The notes: a model not told the origin generated them from the sequence alone. Shown: positions 1 to 10,532, numbered from the stretch's first letter. The stretch: DNA of 64,000 nt from Kaistia algarum (GCF_026343945.1 NZ_JAPKNJ010000004.1:124001-188000), one strand, 5' to 3'. Numbers and translations are program-made.

Positions 1-171
1 GATCGTCGCGCCGGCGGCCGCATATTCCGCGTCGGGAATGCGCGAGGCGAGCCCGGCACCCGCCTGAACAGCGACATAGGCCCCGAGCGCGATGAACTTC
101 TTGACGGTTTCGGGCGTGGCGGCGACGCGGCTCTCTACCGCGTCAATTTCCGCAGGTACACCAATCTTCAT
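1..171 (-). CDS. pntA: NAD(P) transhydrogenase subunit alpha, N-terminal fragment
   Basis: Only the first 57 codons lie in the window; the gene continues past base 1. The translation begins MKIGVPAEIDAVESRVAATP, the typical opening of the alanine dehydrogenase/PNT N-terminal domain, followed by the VKKFIALGA and QAGAGLASRIPD stretches that form the first part of the NAD(H)-binding component. The enzyme couples hydride transfer between NADH and NADP+ to proton movement across the inner membrane. The ATG is preceded by GAGGAAA about seven bases upstream. The gene follows the cytochrome oxidase subunit IV gene on the same strand, an arrangement I know from other alphaproteobacteria, so the two are probably co-transcribed. 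Confidence 0.88.
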   Translation of the reverse strand, partial: MKIGVPAEIDAVESRVAATPETVKKFIALGAYVAVQAGAGLASRIPDAEYAAAGATI

Positions 172-262
172 GGCGTTTCCTCGAGGGTGCGCGCGCTCAC
201 GGGATCGATATCCCTCTATTCAGACGAGGCGCGAGGATGAGGCCGCCAGGGCGGCCGGCATA

Positions 263-388
263 TCAGAGCAGGAAGAATGCCATGAGGATCAGGATGATCA
301 CGACGGCGGCCGTGCCGTATTTGGTCAGGCCGATAAAGAAGTGATAGGTGCGATCGTGTTCGGCGTAGTCCATCGCGCTTTCGGCCAT
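263..388 (-). CDS. aa3-type cytochrome c oxidase subunit IV (small membrane subunit)
   Basis: This is a 41-residue protein opening MAESAMDYAEHDRTYHFFIG and ending in one membrane helix (about residues 25-41, rich in V, I, L and A). The length, the acidic and polar N-terminus and the single C-terminal helix match the bacterial aa3 oxidase subunit IV family (COX4_pro_2), a small accessory subunit of the terminal oxidase. A longer in-frame start exists upstream, but the ATG at 388 has a good GAGGGA ribosome site and gives the family length. It lies 91 bases ahead of pntA on the same strand. Confidence 0.82.
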   Translation of the reverse strand: MAESAMDYAEHDRTYHFFIGLTKYGTAAVVIILILMAFFLL

Positions 389-473
389 CGTCCCTCGTCC
401 TCGCGTAAAGGCGGCATGCGGATGGGCTATATAACAGAACGAACCAAGCCGGCAATCGGGCACAGCGCCGCGG

Positions 474-797
474 TTAGATAGTTCGCGGCCCCCACAAAAT
501 AACGGCGGCACCGACAAGCGAGATCACCGCGCCGATCAGGTCCCACCGGTCAGGACGCAGCCCCTCCACGGCGAAAATCCAGGCAAGGCTCGCGGCTATA
601 TAGACCCCGCCATAGACCGCGAAGGTGCGCCCGGCGCTCTCCGCCGAACTCAGCGTCAGCAGGAAGGCGAAGAAAGCCAGCGAGACGATGCCCGGCGCCA
701 GCCAGATCGGCGACTTGCCGAATTTCAGCACGGCCCAGAAAGCGAAGCAGCCGGCGATCTCAAAGAGGGCTGCGAGGGGGTAGAGGAGGAAGGTCAT
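474..797 (-). CDS. YnfA/UPF0060 family small membrane protein
   Basis: A 107-residue, very hydrophobic protein with four predicted membrane helices. It carries the family pattern [17 protein letters not shown] at the N-terminus, [12 protein letters not shown] in the middle and [19 protein letters not shown] near the C-terminus. E. coli YnfA is about the same size and belongs to the small multidrug resistance fold group; transport function is not well established. An in-frame ATG five codons upstream (812) exists, but the start at 797 gives the family length and leaves a 19-bp palindrome (805-823) just outside the gene, where an operator would be expected. Confidence 0.85.
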   Translation of the reverse strand: MTFLLYPLAALFEIAGCFAFWAVLKFGKSPIWLAPGIVSLAFFAFLLTLSSAESAGRTFAVYGGVYIAASLAWIFAVEGLRPDRWDLIGAVISLVGAAVILWGPRTI

Positions 798-804
798 GTA
801 CGAA

Positions 805-823
805 CTTCGCATCGGATGCGAAG
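805..823. promoter_or_regulatory. 19-bp perfect palindrome, candidate operator of the YnfA-type gene
   Basis: CTTCGCATCGGATGCGAAG has two 9-base arms that are exact reverse complements around one central base. It ends eight bases before the preferred start codon of the YnfA-family gene, and no T-run follows. The position and compact symmetry suit a dimeric repressor site better than a terminator. The cognate regulator cannot be named from this window. Confidence 0.4.
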
Positions 824-835
824 CAGCGGAAGAGC

Positions 836-2236
836 CTAACCGAGCCCCACCCCGCCCAGCGCCGCCTTCTGCCGCATTCCCAGCATCGTCTCGTCAAACC
901 CCTCGATCATCCCCATGAACTCCCTGTGGAAGTTCATTTCCGCGCGAAGATGCAGGAACACCGAACCGAGGCCGATGGCGGCGCGGTCCATGAAGACGAA
1001 TTCGCGCGGCACCGTCACCGGGCCCTTCTCCTTCAGCACCTGATGCACGCGGAAGGCCTCGCGGCGGCCATATTCGGCAGGAGCCGTGCCGTCGGCGATG
1101 GTCCGGACGCGGTCGTCCATGAGCGGGGCGTAGATGAAGCGCGCCCAGATGTTGAGCGCCTCGATCAATTCGTTGGACAGGCCGACAAATCCCCAGCTCT
1201 CATAGGCCGCGACGACACGGTCGCGGTCGTCCTCGCGCAGGCCATGGAAGAGATCGACGACGCCCGCGACGAACTTCGCCGGGAAGATACGGATGCAGCC
1301 ATAATCGAGCAAGTTGATGCCGCTCGCGACCCCGCCCTCTTCGAAGACGGTGTAGTTGCCCAGATGCGGATCGCCATGGATGACGCCGAATTTCGCAAAG
1401 GGCGACCACCAGGCGCGGAACATGGCGGTGGCGATGCGGTTGCGCTCCTCCAGCGGCCGGTCGCGGAACTCGAGCAGCGGGCGCCCCTCCAGCCAGCCGA
1501 GCGTCAGCAAGCGCAGGGTCGAGAGATGCGGATCGACTTCGGGCACGCGGACCAGGCACTCGCCATCGAGCATGATCTTGTAGAGCAACGCATGGCGCGC
1601 CTCGCGGCCATAGTCGAGTTCCTCGCGGATGCGGTCGCCGATCTCCTTGTAGATCTCCGATGTGTCGATCGAAGGATCCATGCGGCGAAACAGCGAAAAC
1701 AGCATCTTTAGCTGCGTCAGGTCGGCTTCAACGGCCGACTGCATGTCCGGATATTGCAGCTTCACCGCCAGAGCGCGGCCATCCTTGGCGACCGCGCGGT
1801 GCACTTGGCCGAGCGAGGCCGCGGCGGCGGGCTGGTGCTCGAAGCTCGCGAAGCGCTTTTCCCATTGCGGCCCCAGCTCGGCCTGCATGCGCCGCTTGAC
1901 GAAGGGCCAACCCATGGGCGGCGCGTTTGACTGCAATTGCGACAGTTCGGCGGCATATTCCGGGGGCACGAGATCCGGCACGGTCGAGAGGATCTGCCCG
2001 ACCTTCATCAGCGGCCCCTTCAGACCGCCCAAAGCCGCCGCTAGCTCCGAGGCATTCTTGCCCTTGTCGAGCCCGGTGCCGAAGAGGCGCGCGCTCGCAA
2101 CCTTGGCGGCAACCCCGCCGACATTGACGCCCACGCGGGCGTAGCGGGACAAGCGGCCGGAGAGGCGGTTACGTTCGGAATCGGACAAGGCAGGAAACCG
2201 CGATAGAGGGAAGCTGGACTTAAGATGGGCGACCAA
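836..2236 (-). CDS. ABC1/UbiB/AarF-family atypical kinase
   Basis: A 466-residue protein with the hallmarks of the ABC1 (UbiB/ADCK) protein-kinase-like family: a KGPLMKVGQ stretch (the KxGQ motif, about residues 74-82), the Ala-rich nucleotide loop [12 protein letters not shown], the lysine-bearing AVKLQYP strand, the catalytic-loop equivalent HGDPHLGNY, and LLDYGC in place of DFG. Family members support ubiquinone biosynthesis or lipid homeostasis; this one could be UbiB or a paralogue. The called start is TTG, and no better start with a clear ribosome site was found, so the N-terminus is uncertain. It lies alone on the minus strand between the YnfA-type gene and the toxin-antitoxin pair. 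Confidence 0.85.
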   Translation of the reverse strand: MVAHLKSSFPLSRFPALSDSERNRLSGRLSRYARVGVNVGGVAAKVASARLFGTGLDKGKNASELAAALGGLKGPLMKVGQILSTVPDLVPPEYAAELSQLQSNAPPMGWPFVKRRMQAELGPQWEKRFASFEHQPAAAASLGQVHRAVAKDGRALAVKLQYPDMQSAVEADLTQLKMLFSLFRRMDPSIDTSEIYKEIGDRIREELDYGREARHALLYKIMLDGECLVRVPEVDPHLSTLRLLTLGWLEGRPLLEFRDRPLEERNRIATAMFRAWWSPFAKFGVIHGDPHLGNYTVFEEGGVASGINLLDYGCIRIFPAKFVAGVVDLFHGLREDDRDRVVAAYESWGFVGLSNELIEALNIWARFIYAPLMDDRVRTIADGTAPAEYGRREAFRVHQVLKEKGPVTVPREFVFMDRAAIGLGSVFLHLRAEMNFHREFMGMIEGFDETMLGMRQKAALGGVGLG

Positions 2237-2289
2237 GGCCCGTCCGCAAGCCGAAGCGGCTCAGGGAGGCTGCGTCAGAGCGCCTTGCG

Positions 2290-2682
2290 TCAGATTCGGT
2301 CGCGTACCCAGCGGGCAAGGCTGTCCTCGGAAATCTCGCCTGCAGCGAGGCCTAGAACGGCGGCAACCGCCTCGGCTTCCGGGACCAGGAAGTCGATGTC
2401 GTTGAGACCGAGAAACGTCACGATGGCAACAAGCGCCGTTCGCTTGTTGCCATCGATAAACGGATGGTTCCGCGCAATCCCGAAGGCATAGGCGGCGGCA
2501 AGCTGGGCAAGGTCGGCACTCTCGTATGCCCAACGATTGAGTGGCCGCCCGAGGGCCGATTCGAGCGCTCCGGGATCTCGAATCCCCGAAGGGCCTCCGA
2601 AGGTCCGGAGTTGCCTCTCATGGATGGAACTGACCATTTCGACCGTCAGCCATTGAGGCTCCGAGCGCGCCGAATCCGTCAT
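2290..2682 (-). CDS. doc: Fic/Doc-family toxin (death-on-curing protein)
   Basis: A 130-residue protein with the Doc signature HPFIDGNKRTA (HxFxxxNKR) near residue 80 and the N-terminal LTVEMVSSIHERQL region typical of chromosomal Doc toxins. Doc of phage P1 phosphorylates elongation factor EF-Tu and stops translation; the same reaction is inferred here from family membership. The start codon overlaps the stop of the upstream AbrB-type gene (ATGA), so toxin translation should be coupled to antitoxin. The partner is AbrB-type rather than the Phd-type antitoxin usually paired with Doc. Confidence 0.88.
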   Translation of the reverse strand: MTDSARSEPQWLTVEMVSSIHERQLRTFGGPSGIRDPGALESALGRPLNRWAYESADLAQLAAAYAFGIARNHPFIDGNKRTALVAIVTFLGLNDIDFLVPEAEAVAAVLGLAAGEISEDSLARWVRDRI

Positions 2683-2903
2683 TTGGCAAGTTCGGCGAGA
2701 GCGTTGCGATAAGTCTTCATAGCCCGCTCGGCGATCTGCATCGCCTTGTCGAAATCGGGATCATAGGTCGAGAGGCGGATGGAGCCATCCGCGTTCTCGG
2801 TCACGTTGAGCCATTCGCCCTGCTTCAGATCGAGCTTGGCGAGCAGTTCCTTCGGCAGGATCAATCCGGTCGAATTGCCGATCTTCTTGATTTCGAGCTT
2901 CAT
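2679..2903 (-). CDS. AbrB/MazE-type antitoxin
   Basis: A 74-residue protein starting MKLEIKKIGNSTGLILPKEL, the swapped-hairpin AbrB/SpoVT DNA-binding fold, with a C-terminal tail (about residues 50-74) likely to bind the toxin. The ATG at 2903 is chosen because GGAG lies nine bases upstream; an in-frame start 11 codons earlier would add residues outside the fold. It is the first gene of a two-gene unit with doc and probably autoregulates through the near-palindrome at 2917-2933. Confidence 0.88.
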   Translation of the reverse strand: MKLEIKKIGNSTGLILPKELLAKLDLKQGEWLNVTENADGSIRLSTYDPDFDKAMQIAERAMKTYRNALAELAK

Positions 2904-2916
2904 GGCATGCACTCCG

Positions 2917-2933
2917 TTGTACGGAATGTATAA
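2917..2933. promoter_or_regulatory. near-palindromic operator of the AbrB-Doc operon
   Basis: TTGTACGGAATGTATAA has six-base arms that are reverse complements with one mismatch. It lies 14-30 bases upstream of the antitoxin start and contains a -10-like element on the minus strand, so antitoxin binding here would block transcription. Autoregulation is inferred from how such modules usually work. Confidence 0.4.
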
Positions 2934-2977
2934 CATAAGGATCGACGATCGGCAATCAACACCGGCCGAGAATGCCT

Positions 2978-4810
2978 CTACCCCTCCATCGCCTCCAGCT
3001 CCCCGATGAAGCCCTCCAGTACCGAAAGCCCCTTCTGCCAGAAGCCGGGATCGGTCGCGTCGAGGCCGAAGGGAGCGAGCAGTTCCGAATGGTGCTTGGT
3101 GCCGCCGGCCTTCAGCAGCGCGAAATACTTCTCCTGAAAGCCGGTCTCGGCGTCGCGATAGACGGCGTAGAGCGAGTTCACCAGGCAGTCGCCGAAGGCG
3201 TAGGCATAGACATAGAACGGCGAATGGATGAAGTGCGGGATATAGGTCCAGAAGGTCTCGTAGCCGGGGCCGAGCCGCACCGCCTCGCCAAGGCTTTCGC
3301 GCTGCACTTCCATCCAGATCGCATTCAACCGGTCAGCGGTCAGTTCGCCCTCGCGCCGCTCTGTATGGACCTTGCGCTCGAACGAATAGAAGGCGATCTG
3401 GCGCACGACCGTGTTGATCATGTCCTCGACCTTGGAGGCGAGCATGGCCTTGCGCTGGACCGCGTCGGTGGTGGCGTCCAGCAGGGCGCGGAAGGTCAAC
3501 ATTTCGCCGAAGACGCTGGCAGTTTCGGCGAGCGTCAAAGGCGTCGGCGCCATCAGCGCCCCCTGGGGGGCGGCTAGCACCTGGTGCACGCCATGGCCAA
3601 GCTCATGGGCGAGCGTCATCACGTCCCGCGTCTTGCCCTGGTAATTGAGCAGCACATAAGGGTGAACCGAGGGAACCGTCGGATGGGCAAAGGCGCCCGG
3701 CGATTTGCCCGGGCGCACCGGCGCATCGATCCAGCCCTCGGCGAAAAAGCGAGCGGCGATCGCCGCCATCTCGGGCGAGAAGCGGCCATAGGCCGAGAGC
3801 ACGGTGTCACGCGCCTCGTCCCAGGGGATCGTCCGGCTCGGCACCTTCGGCAGTGGCGCGTTGCGGTCCCAATGATCGAGCTTGTCCTTGCCGAACCACT
3901 TTGCCTTCAAGGCGTAGTAGCGGTGCGACAGCCGCGGATAGGCGGCTCGCACCGCGGCGACCAGTGCGTCGACGACTTCCGGCTCGACGCGGTTGGCCAG
4001 ATGCCGTGAGGCGGCGACATCCTGGAAGCCGCGCCAGCGGTCGGAGATCTCCTTGTCCTTGGCGAGGGTGTTCGTCACCAGGGTGAAAAGGCGGATATTG
4101 GCCGAAAAAGTGACGGCAAGCGCCTCGGACGCCGCCTTGCGCTTCGCTTCGTCCGGATCCTGCATAAGGTTCAGCGTCGGTTCGAGCGTCAGCTCTTCGC
4201 CCGCGACATCGAAGCGCAGCGAAGCCATCGTCTCGTCGAACAGGCGGTTCCAGGCCCCGCGTCCGGTGACGGACTTTTCGTGGAACAGTTGCTCGACGCG
4301 ATCCTCGAGCTGGTAGGGCTTCTCCTTGCGAACATCCTCGATCCAGGGACGGTAATGAGCGAGTTCCGGGTCGGCCGCCATTGCCGCGTCGAGAACGGTG
4401 TCGTCGATCCGGTTCAATTCCAGCGTGAAGAACAGGAGATGGGTGCCGGCATCGGTGATCTTCTGCTGCACGTCGCCATAGAACTTGGCGCCGACCGGAT
4501 CGGTTGTGTCGCCGGAATAGACGAGGCCGGCATAGGAGACGAGCCGCCCCAGCAATTCTTCCAGCGCCTCGCATTCCCGGATCGGCAGCACCAAGCCGCC
4601 TTCGCGGGCGAGCGTATCGAGCGTCCCCTTCCATTTGGCTTCGAACGCGACGGCATCATCAGCGGCCTTGAGGAGCGCCAACTGGAGTTCCGGCGACTGC
4701 ATGCCCGGATAGAGATCGGCAAGGTTCCACTCGGGGAGTTCGCCGAGCGCGGCCGATGCATGCGCGGGTTCGGCAGGAGAGGCGAGGCTGGCGACGTCGG
4801 AAAAGGGCAT
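2978..4810 (-). CDS. pepF: M3-family oligoendopeptidase F (zinc metallopeptidase)
   Basis: A 610-residue cytosolic protein with the zinc-binding motif HELGHGVHQ (HExxH, about residues 402-406). Downstream, TLAETASVFGE supplies the third ligand region typical of family M3B, and the N-terminus has the LPEWNLADLYPGM pattern of the PepF helical lid domain. PepF hydrolyses short oligopeptides, typically after signal-peptide or protein breakdown. Length fits the family. The ATG at 4810 is preferred over one 21 codons upstream because the extra residues look unrelated to the fold; the ribosome site is weak in both cases. No operon partner is apparent. Confidence 0.93.
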   Translation of the reverse strand: MPFSDVASLASPAEPAHASAALGELPEWNLADLYPGMQSPELQLALLKAADDAVAFEAKWKGTLDTLAREGGLVLPIRECEALEELLGRLVSYAGLVYSGDTTDPVGAKFYGDVQQKITDAGTHLLFFTLELNRIDDTVLDAAMAADPELAHYRPWIEDVRKEKPYQLEDRVEQLFHEKSVTGRGAWNRLFDETMASLRFDVAGEELTLEPTLNLMQDPDEAKRKAASEALAVTFSANIRLFTLVTNTLAKDKEISDRWRGFQDVAASRHLANRVEPEVVDALVAAVRAAYPRLSHRYYALKAKWFGKDKLDHWDRNAPLPKVPSRTIPWDEARDTVLSAYGRFSPEMAAIAARFFAEGWIDAPVRPGKSPGAFAHPTVPSVHPYVLLNYQGKTRDVMTLAHELGHGVHQVLAAPQGALMAPTPLTLAETASVFGEMLTFRALLDATTDAVQRKAMLASKVEDMINTVVRQIAFYSFERKVHTERREGELTADRLNAIWMEVQRESLGEAVRLGPGYETFWTYIPHFIHSPFYVYAYAFGDCLVNSLYAVYRDAETGFQEKYFALLKAGGTKHHSELLAPFGLDATDPGFWQKGLSVLEGFIGELEAMEG

Positions 4811-5032
4811 CGGAAGGATCCGCTTGCGAGGAGAAGGCACCCCTAGATAGGCGCCGCACCCACCTTCGATCAACCTTCGACAAGATGTGCGGAATTGCCG
4901 ACAGGGTAAGGCAGCCTTAACGAAGCTGGCCGACTATGCTCCGAAACGGGACATACCGCGCTTCCATCGCTCGACTCCCGCCCCCTTCGCCAAGCCCAGT
5001 CATTCGTCCGATCCGATGGAGCGCCCTGCCCT

Positions 5033-6538
<1,506 letters not shown>

Positions 6539-6659
6539 TCGAGGTCGCAGCCAGCGGCCTCGATTTCATGTTGATTGGAAATGCCCCTTGTGGGGAAGCT
6601 GGACGAAGGAACGATTGGCGATCTTGCGCGTCATATCGGCACGGCAGACGAAGGCGAAG

Positions 6660-8324
6660 ATGATGACGAACAGAATCTGGCAGTTCGGCCTGGCTGGTGT
6701 GGCGCTGATGGCGCTGATGACCGGTTCGGCTTTCGCCTATCTGCCGGAAGGAAAGACCTTCCGCGAACGCGCCGGCAGCGCCGCCAGTCTCGGCATGGCC
6801 GACGTCGCCAGCGATCCGACAGCCCAGACGCTGAAATCGATGCTGGATATCGTGCCAGGGAAGGAAACCTTCCTGGAAAAACGCGATCGCGCCGCGATGG
6901 CCGAATTCTATGCCGAGCGCAATTACGAGCCGGTCTGGATGGTTGGCGGCCGTCTTTCGCCGGCCGCGAAGAGCATCATGACGACCATTGCCGGCGCCGC
7001 ATCCGATGGCCTCGATCCGGCTGCCTATAGCCTTCCGCTCGCCAGCATCGGCGAGAGCGTCCCGGCCGGCCCGAACCTCAGCGCCGCCGTCGAATTGATG
7101 CTCAGCGAGGCGCTGCTTCACTATGCGCGCGACGCCTATGCCGGCCGCATCGACCCCGCCTCGCTCGGCAAGCTCGTGACTATCAAGCCGCTGCTCCCCG
7201 ATTCCGTCGGCGTGTTGACGACGGTCTCAACCGCCGCCGACGCGGGAGCTGCCGTCGAGGCGTTGAACCCGCCGCATGAAGGCTATCGGCGCCTCAAGCT
7301 GGCGCTTGCCGAGCAACGCAAGCTCAATCCCGGCCCGGCTCCGGAGCCGGTTGCCGAAGGCAAGCTTCTGAAGGTGGGCGTTTCGGATCCGCGCGTGCCC
7401 CAGCTTCGCGCCCGCTTCGGCCTCGCCGCTCCGGCAACCGATCCGAATACCTATGACGAGGCGCTCGCCGAGGCCGTTCGCGGCTTCCAGGCCGGAAAAG
7501 GCCTCAAGGCCGACGGCGCGGTCGGCAGCGGCACGCTCGCCTTCCTCAACAATGAGGGCAAGGACAACACCGCCGAGATCATCGCCAATATGGAGCGGTG
7601 GCGCTGGCTGCCGCGCGACCTCGGCACCTTCCATGTGGAAGTCAACATTCCCGAATTCATGGTTCGCATCGTCGATGACGGGAAAATCGTCCACGAAACG
7701 CGCGTCGTGACGGGCAAGGTGACGAATCAGACGCCGATTTTCTCCGACGAGATGGAGTCGATCGTCGTCAATCCGAGCTGGAATGTGCCGGCGTCGATCA
7801 CCATGAAGGAAATGCTCCCCAACGTCCGTCGCGACCCGAGCTATTTGTCGCGGAAGGGCTATCAGGTTCTGGCCAATGTCGGCGGCAAGATGCGCCCCGT
7901 CGATCCGGGCATGATCGACTGGAGCACCGCCAGCGCCCGCAATATCCAGATCCGGCAGCCGCCGGGCGACGACAATGCGCTGGGCTCGATCAAGTTCCTT
8001 TTCCCGAACGAGCATTCGGTCTATCTGCACGACACACCATCCAAGAGCTTGTTCCAAAAGGACGTTCGTGCCTTCAGCCACGGCTGCGTGCGCGTCCAGA
8101 ACCCGATGGAATTCGCCGATGTGCTGCTCGCCTATCAGGGCGGCTGGACGCCGCAGCGGCTCCGGAAGATGGTCGGCGGCCGGGAAAGCTGGGTCAATCT
8201 GCCCAAGCATATCCCCATCCACCTCGTCTATTTCACCGCGGTGGTTGATGATTCCGGCGAACTGAAAACGCTTCCGGATATCTATGGATACAACGCCCGC
8301 GTGGAGCGCGCGCTCCACCTCTGA
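6660..8324 (+). CDS. L,D-transpeptidase (YkuD domain, LdtD/YcbB-like), exported
   Basis: A 554-residue protein with a signal peptide (about residues 1-24, cleavage near SAFA), a scaffold region, a PG_binding_1-like segment (VRGFQAGKGLKADGAVGSGT) and a YkuD catalytic domain. Its nucleophile cysteine lies in SHGCVRVQNPMEFA, with an upstream His in SVYLHDT. This arrangement matches YcbB-type enzymes that make 3-3 peptidoglycan cross-links in the periplasm. Two adjacent ATGs (6660 and 6663) follow an AAGG ribosome site; longer upstream in-frame starts would bury the signal peptide. A strong terminator follows, and the next gene is another murein-active protein. Confidence 0.9.
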   Translation: MMTNRIWQFGLAGVALMALMTGSAFAYLPEGKTFRERAGSAASLGMADVASDPTAQTLKSMLDIVPGKETFLEKRDRAAMAEFYAERNYEPVWMVGGRLSPAAKSIMTTIAGAASDGLDPAAYSLPLASIGESVPAGPNLSAAVELMLSEALLHYARDAYAGRIDPASLGKLVTIKPLLPDSVGVLTTVSTAADAGAAVEALNPPHEGYRRLKLALAEQRKLNPGPAPEPVAEGKLLKVGVSDPRVPQLRARFGLAAPATDPNTYDEALAEAVRGFQAGKGLKADGAVGSGTLAFLNNEGKDNTAEIIANMERWRWLPRDLGTFHVEVNIPEFMVRIVDDGKIVHETRVVTGKVTNQTPIFSDEMESIVVNPSWNVPASITMKEMLPNVRRDPSYLSRKGYQVLANVGGKMRPVDPGMIDWSTASARNIQIRQPPGDDNALGSIKFLFPNEHSVYLHDTPSKSLFQKDVRAFSHGCVRVQNPMEFADVLLAYQGGWTPQRLRKMVGGRESWVNLPKHIPIHLVYFTAVVDDSGELKTLPDIYGYNARVERALHL

Positions 8325-8362
8325 GACTGTGTCCGGTCGACAACGGCCCCAGAACATGCGAC

Positions 8363-8391
8363 ACCGCGTCTGGCGACAGGCGCGGTTTTTT
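8363..8391 (+). terminator. Rho-independent terminator after the L,D-transpeptidase gene
   Basis: A ten-pair stem (ACCGCGTCTG / CAGGCGCGGT, one G-U pair) closes a GCGA tetraloop and runs into a T-tract. It lies about 40 bases after the stop codon. Confidence 0.88.
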
Positions 8392-8583
8392 GCTTCTGCC
8401 GCTTAAATGCCACGATTGGTTCGGAAGCTTCGTTCAACGGGTCGATTTGCGTCGAGAGTGTGTCACACCGGTTCGTCAGGTTTGTCGATCACGGTAAATG
8501 CTGGTTAACTCTATTGGCGCAAACTGCTTGTCACGGGGGAGCCCATTCCAGGGCAAGGACGCAGAAGCAAGTTGACTAGTCAC

Positions 8584-10158
8584 ATGAATTCAAAACAGCG
8601 CGGTCGCGGCTGGTTCAGCCGCCAAGGCGTTGGCCTGAAGGTGGCGTTGGCCTCGGCTCTCTTCGCCGGCTCGGTCTTCATTTCCTCCATCTCGCCCGAA
8701 GCGAACGCCGCCGCCGGCGACCGGGCACTGACTCTCCTGTACGTCCATACCAACGAGCAGGCGACCATCGTCTTCAAGCGCAATGGCCGCTACGATCCCG
8801 CCGCGCTGAAGCAGCTGAATCATTTGCTGCGCGACTGGCGCAAGGATCAGTCTACCAACATGGATCCCCGCCTGTTCGACCTCATCTGGGAGGTTTACAG
8901 GCAGAGCGGATCGCGCCAGCCGATCCACGTCGTTTGCGGTTTCCGCTCGCCGGCCACCAACGCCATGCTCCGCTCGCGCTCTCGCGGCGTTGCCCAGCAC
9001 AGCCAGCACATGCTCGGCAAGGCGATGGATTTCTTCATTCCCGACGTACCGCTTGCCAAATTGCGCGCCATCGGTTTGCGCATGCAGGTGGGCGGCGTCG
9101 GCTTCTATCCGACGTCCGGCTCGCCCTTCGTCCATATGGACACCGGTTCCGTTCGTCACTGGCCGAAGATGACCCGCGAGCAGCTCGTTCGCGTGTTCCC
9201 GGACGGCAAGACGCTCCATGTTCCGTCCGATGGGCGGCCCCTGCCCGGTTATGAGCAGGCTCTGGCTGAGTACAAGGCCCGCAAGTCCGGCGGCGGCGAG
9301 ATCATGATGGCCAGCGCCTCTCCGGCGAAAGGCAAGTCGTGGCTCAGCAAGCTGGTCGGCGGCGGCTCTGATGAGGCTGAAGACAGCCTCGATGGCGTGC
9401 CGGATGTGAAGGCCGCCGACGCGGCGGCCATCGCTGCCGATACGGATGCGCCGGTGGCGAAGTCGGCCCCGAAGCCGGCTGAAGCCACGCCGGAGCCCGA
9501 GACCGTTGTCGCCGAGGCCGATATTCCGCTGCCGCGCCCCTCGCCGATCCAGCGTGGCGCCGACGACACGGCCGATGCCGTATCCGCGGAGACTGTCGTC
9601 GCCGAAGCTGTTCTGCCGCCGATCCCGCGGTCCTCGCCGATCGCGCGTCCGCTGGTCGCGATGGCGAGCGCCTCGGGCGACACGGCGAAGCGTGATCTTG
9701 TTGCTTTCGCCGGACCTGCGGCACCGAAGACAGCCGCGGATGCGATCGCCGATGCCGTTGGCAGCCGCAATGCTGATGGCGGACCGCTCATGGCCTATGC
9801 GCCGGTCGATACATCGACGCCGCATATCGACGCGTCGAGCGGCGCACTCGTCGCCGGTCGCGCCGCCGGCCTGCGTGGCTCGGTCACACGGACGAACGGC
9901 GTCGCGCAGGCTCGCCTCGTGCCGGTCGGCTACAGCATGGCGACGCTTCAGCTCGTCATGCGCTCGGGTTCGATACGCCAGGCGGACGGTGCCGAACTCG
10001 TCATGCCGCAGCCCTTCGCGCTCCCAGAGTTCTTTGCCGCAGCCGACGAGCCGACACGCTCCTATTTCGGCCGCGTCGCCTACAACACCAAGTTCCGCCC
10101 CGATCGTTCCGCGAGCGCCGCGACACCGAACGGCAATATGAAGGTCGCGTCGAACTGA
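8584..10158 (+). CDS. DUF882 (YcbK-like) peptidase-fold protein with long disordered tail
   Basis: A 524-residue exported protein. A signal-anchor-like hydrophobic stretch (about 18-42) is followed by the DUF882/peptidase M15 domain. The metal-ligand pattern is visible as QHSQHMLGKAMDFF and later SPFVHMDTGSVRHW, as in D,D-/L,D-carboxypeptidases of the VanY/YcbK fold. From about residue 240 the chain becomes a Pro/Ala-rich, low-complexity tail with two similar repeats (TVVAEADIPLPRPSPI and TVVAEAVLPPIPRSSPI). The ATG at 8584 is preferred to a TTG at 8572. The 190-base leader after the preceding terminator (8392-8583) should carry its promoter, but I see no clear consensus. It probably edits peptidoglycan alongside the upstream transpeptidase. 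Confidence 0.85.
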   Translation: MNSKQRGRGWFSRQGVGLKVALASALFAGSVFISSISPEANAAAGDRALTLLYVHTNEQATIVFKRNGRYDPAALKQLNHLLRDWRKDQSTNMDPRLFDLIWEVYRQSGSRQPIHVVCGFRSPATNAMLRSRSRGVAQHSQHMLGKAMDFFIPDVPLAKLRAIGLRMQVGGVGFYPTSGSPFVHMDTGSVRHWPKMTREQLVRVFPDGKTLHVPSDGRPLPGYEQALAEYKARKSGGGEIMMASASPAKGKSWLSKLVGGGSDEAEDSLDGVPDVKAADAAAIAADTDAPVAKSAPKPAEATPEPETVVAEADIPLPRPSPIQRGADDTADAVSAETVVAEAVLPPIPRSSPIARPLVAMASASGDTAKRDLVAFAGPAAPKTAADAIADAVGSRNADGGPLMAYAPVDTSTPHIDASSGALVAGRAAGLRGSVTRTNGVAQARLVPVGYSMATLQLVMRSGSIRQADGAELVMPQPFALPEFFAAADEPTRSYFGRVAYNTKFRPDRSASAATPNGNMKVASN

Positions 10159-10193
10159 TCTTCGTCCTTACGCTGCCAAGCATAGGACTATCG

Positions 10194-10243
10194 TAGAAAA
10201 GCCAGGGCCGCTGTGACATCCATCACAGCGGCCCTGGCTTTTT
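10194..10243. terminator. Bidirectional terminator between DUF882 gene and gapR
   Basis: A perfect 16-bp stem (10201-10216 with 10223-10238) closes a six-base loop, flanked by an A-run on the left and five Ts on the right. It can therefore terminate both converging genes. Confidence 0.93.
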
Positions 10244-10280
10244 CTATACGGGCATCTGGCCAGAACGACGCGCTTTGGCG

Positions 10281-10532
10281 TCAGACCATGCCGAGCGCCG
10301 CCTTGTAGAGATCGAGGATGGCGTCCTGCTCCTCGCGTTCCGATGCATCCTGCTTGCGCAGGCGAATGATCGTCCGCAGGACCTTGGTATCGAAGCCGTT
10401 GCCCTTGGCCTCGCCATAGACGTCCTTGATGTCGTCGGCGATCGCCTTCTTCTCTTCCTCGAGCCGCTCGATGCGCTCGACGATGGATTTAAGCTGGCTG
10501 GCGGCGATCCCCTGAACGTCGTCGTTGGACAT
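10281..10532 (-). CDS. gapR: GapR-like nucleoid-associated protein (DUF2312/UPF0335)
   Basis: An 83-residue protein with the family core [18 protein letters not shown], then [17 protein letters not shown] and [11 protein letters not shown]. The N-terminal half is a coiled coil. Caulobacter GapR is an essential nucleoid protein that clamps overtwisted, AT-rich DNA ahead of replication and transcription and stimulates topoisomerases; the same role is inferred from the close motif match. The start at 10532 gives the family length; an upstream in-frame start adds unrelated residues. Confidence 0.9.
   Translation of the reverse strand: MSNDDVQGIAASQLKSIVERIERLEEEKKAIADDIKDVYGEAKGNGFDTKVLRTIIRLRKQDASEREEQDAILDLYKAALGMV

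Noticed and set aside
241..256. GGCCGCC-AG-GGCGGCC hairpin after the oxidase subunit gene
   Set aside because: The loop is only two bases and no T-run follows on the minus strand; the next gene (pntA) is probably co-transcribed, so a terminator is unlikely.
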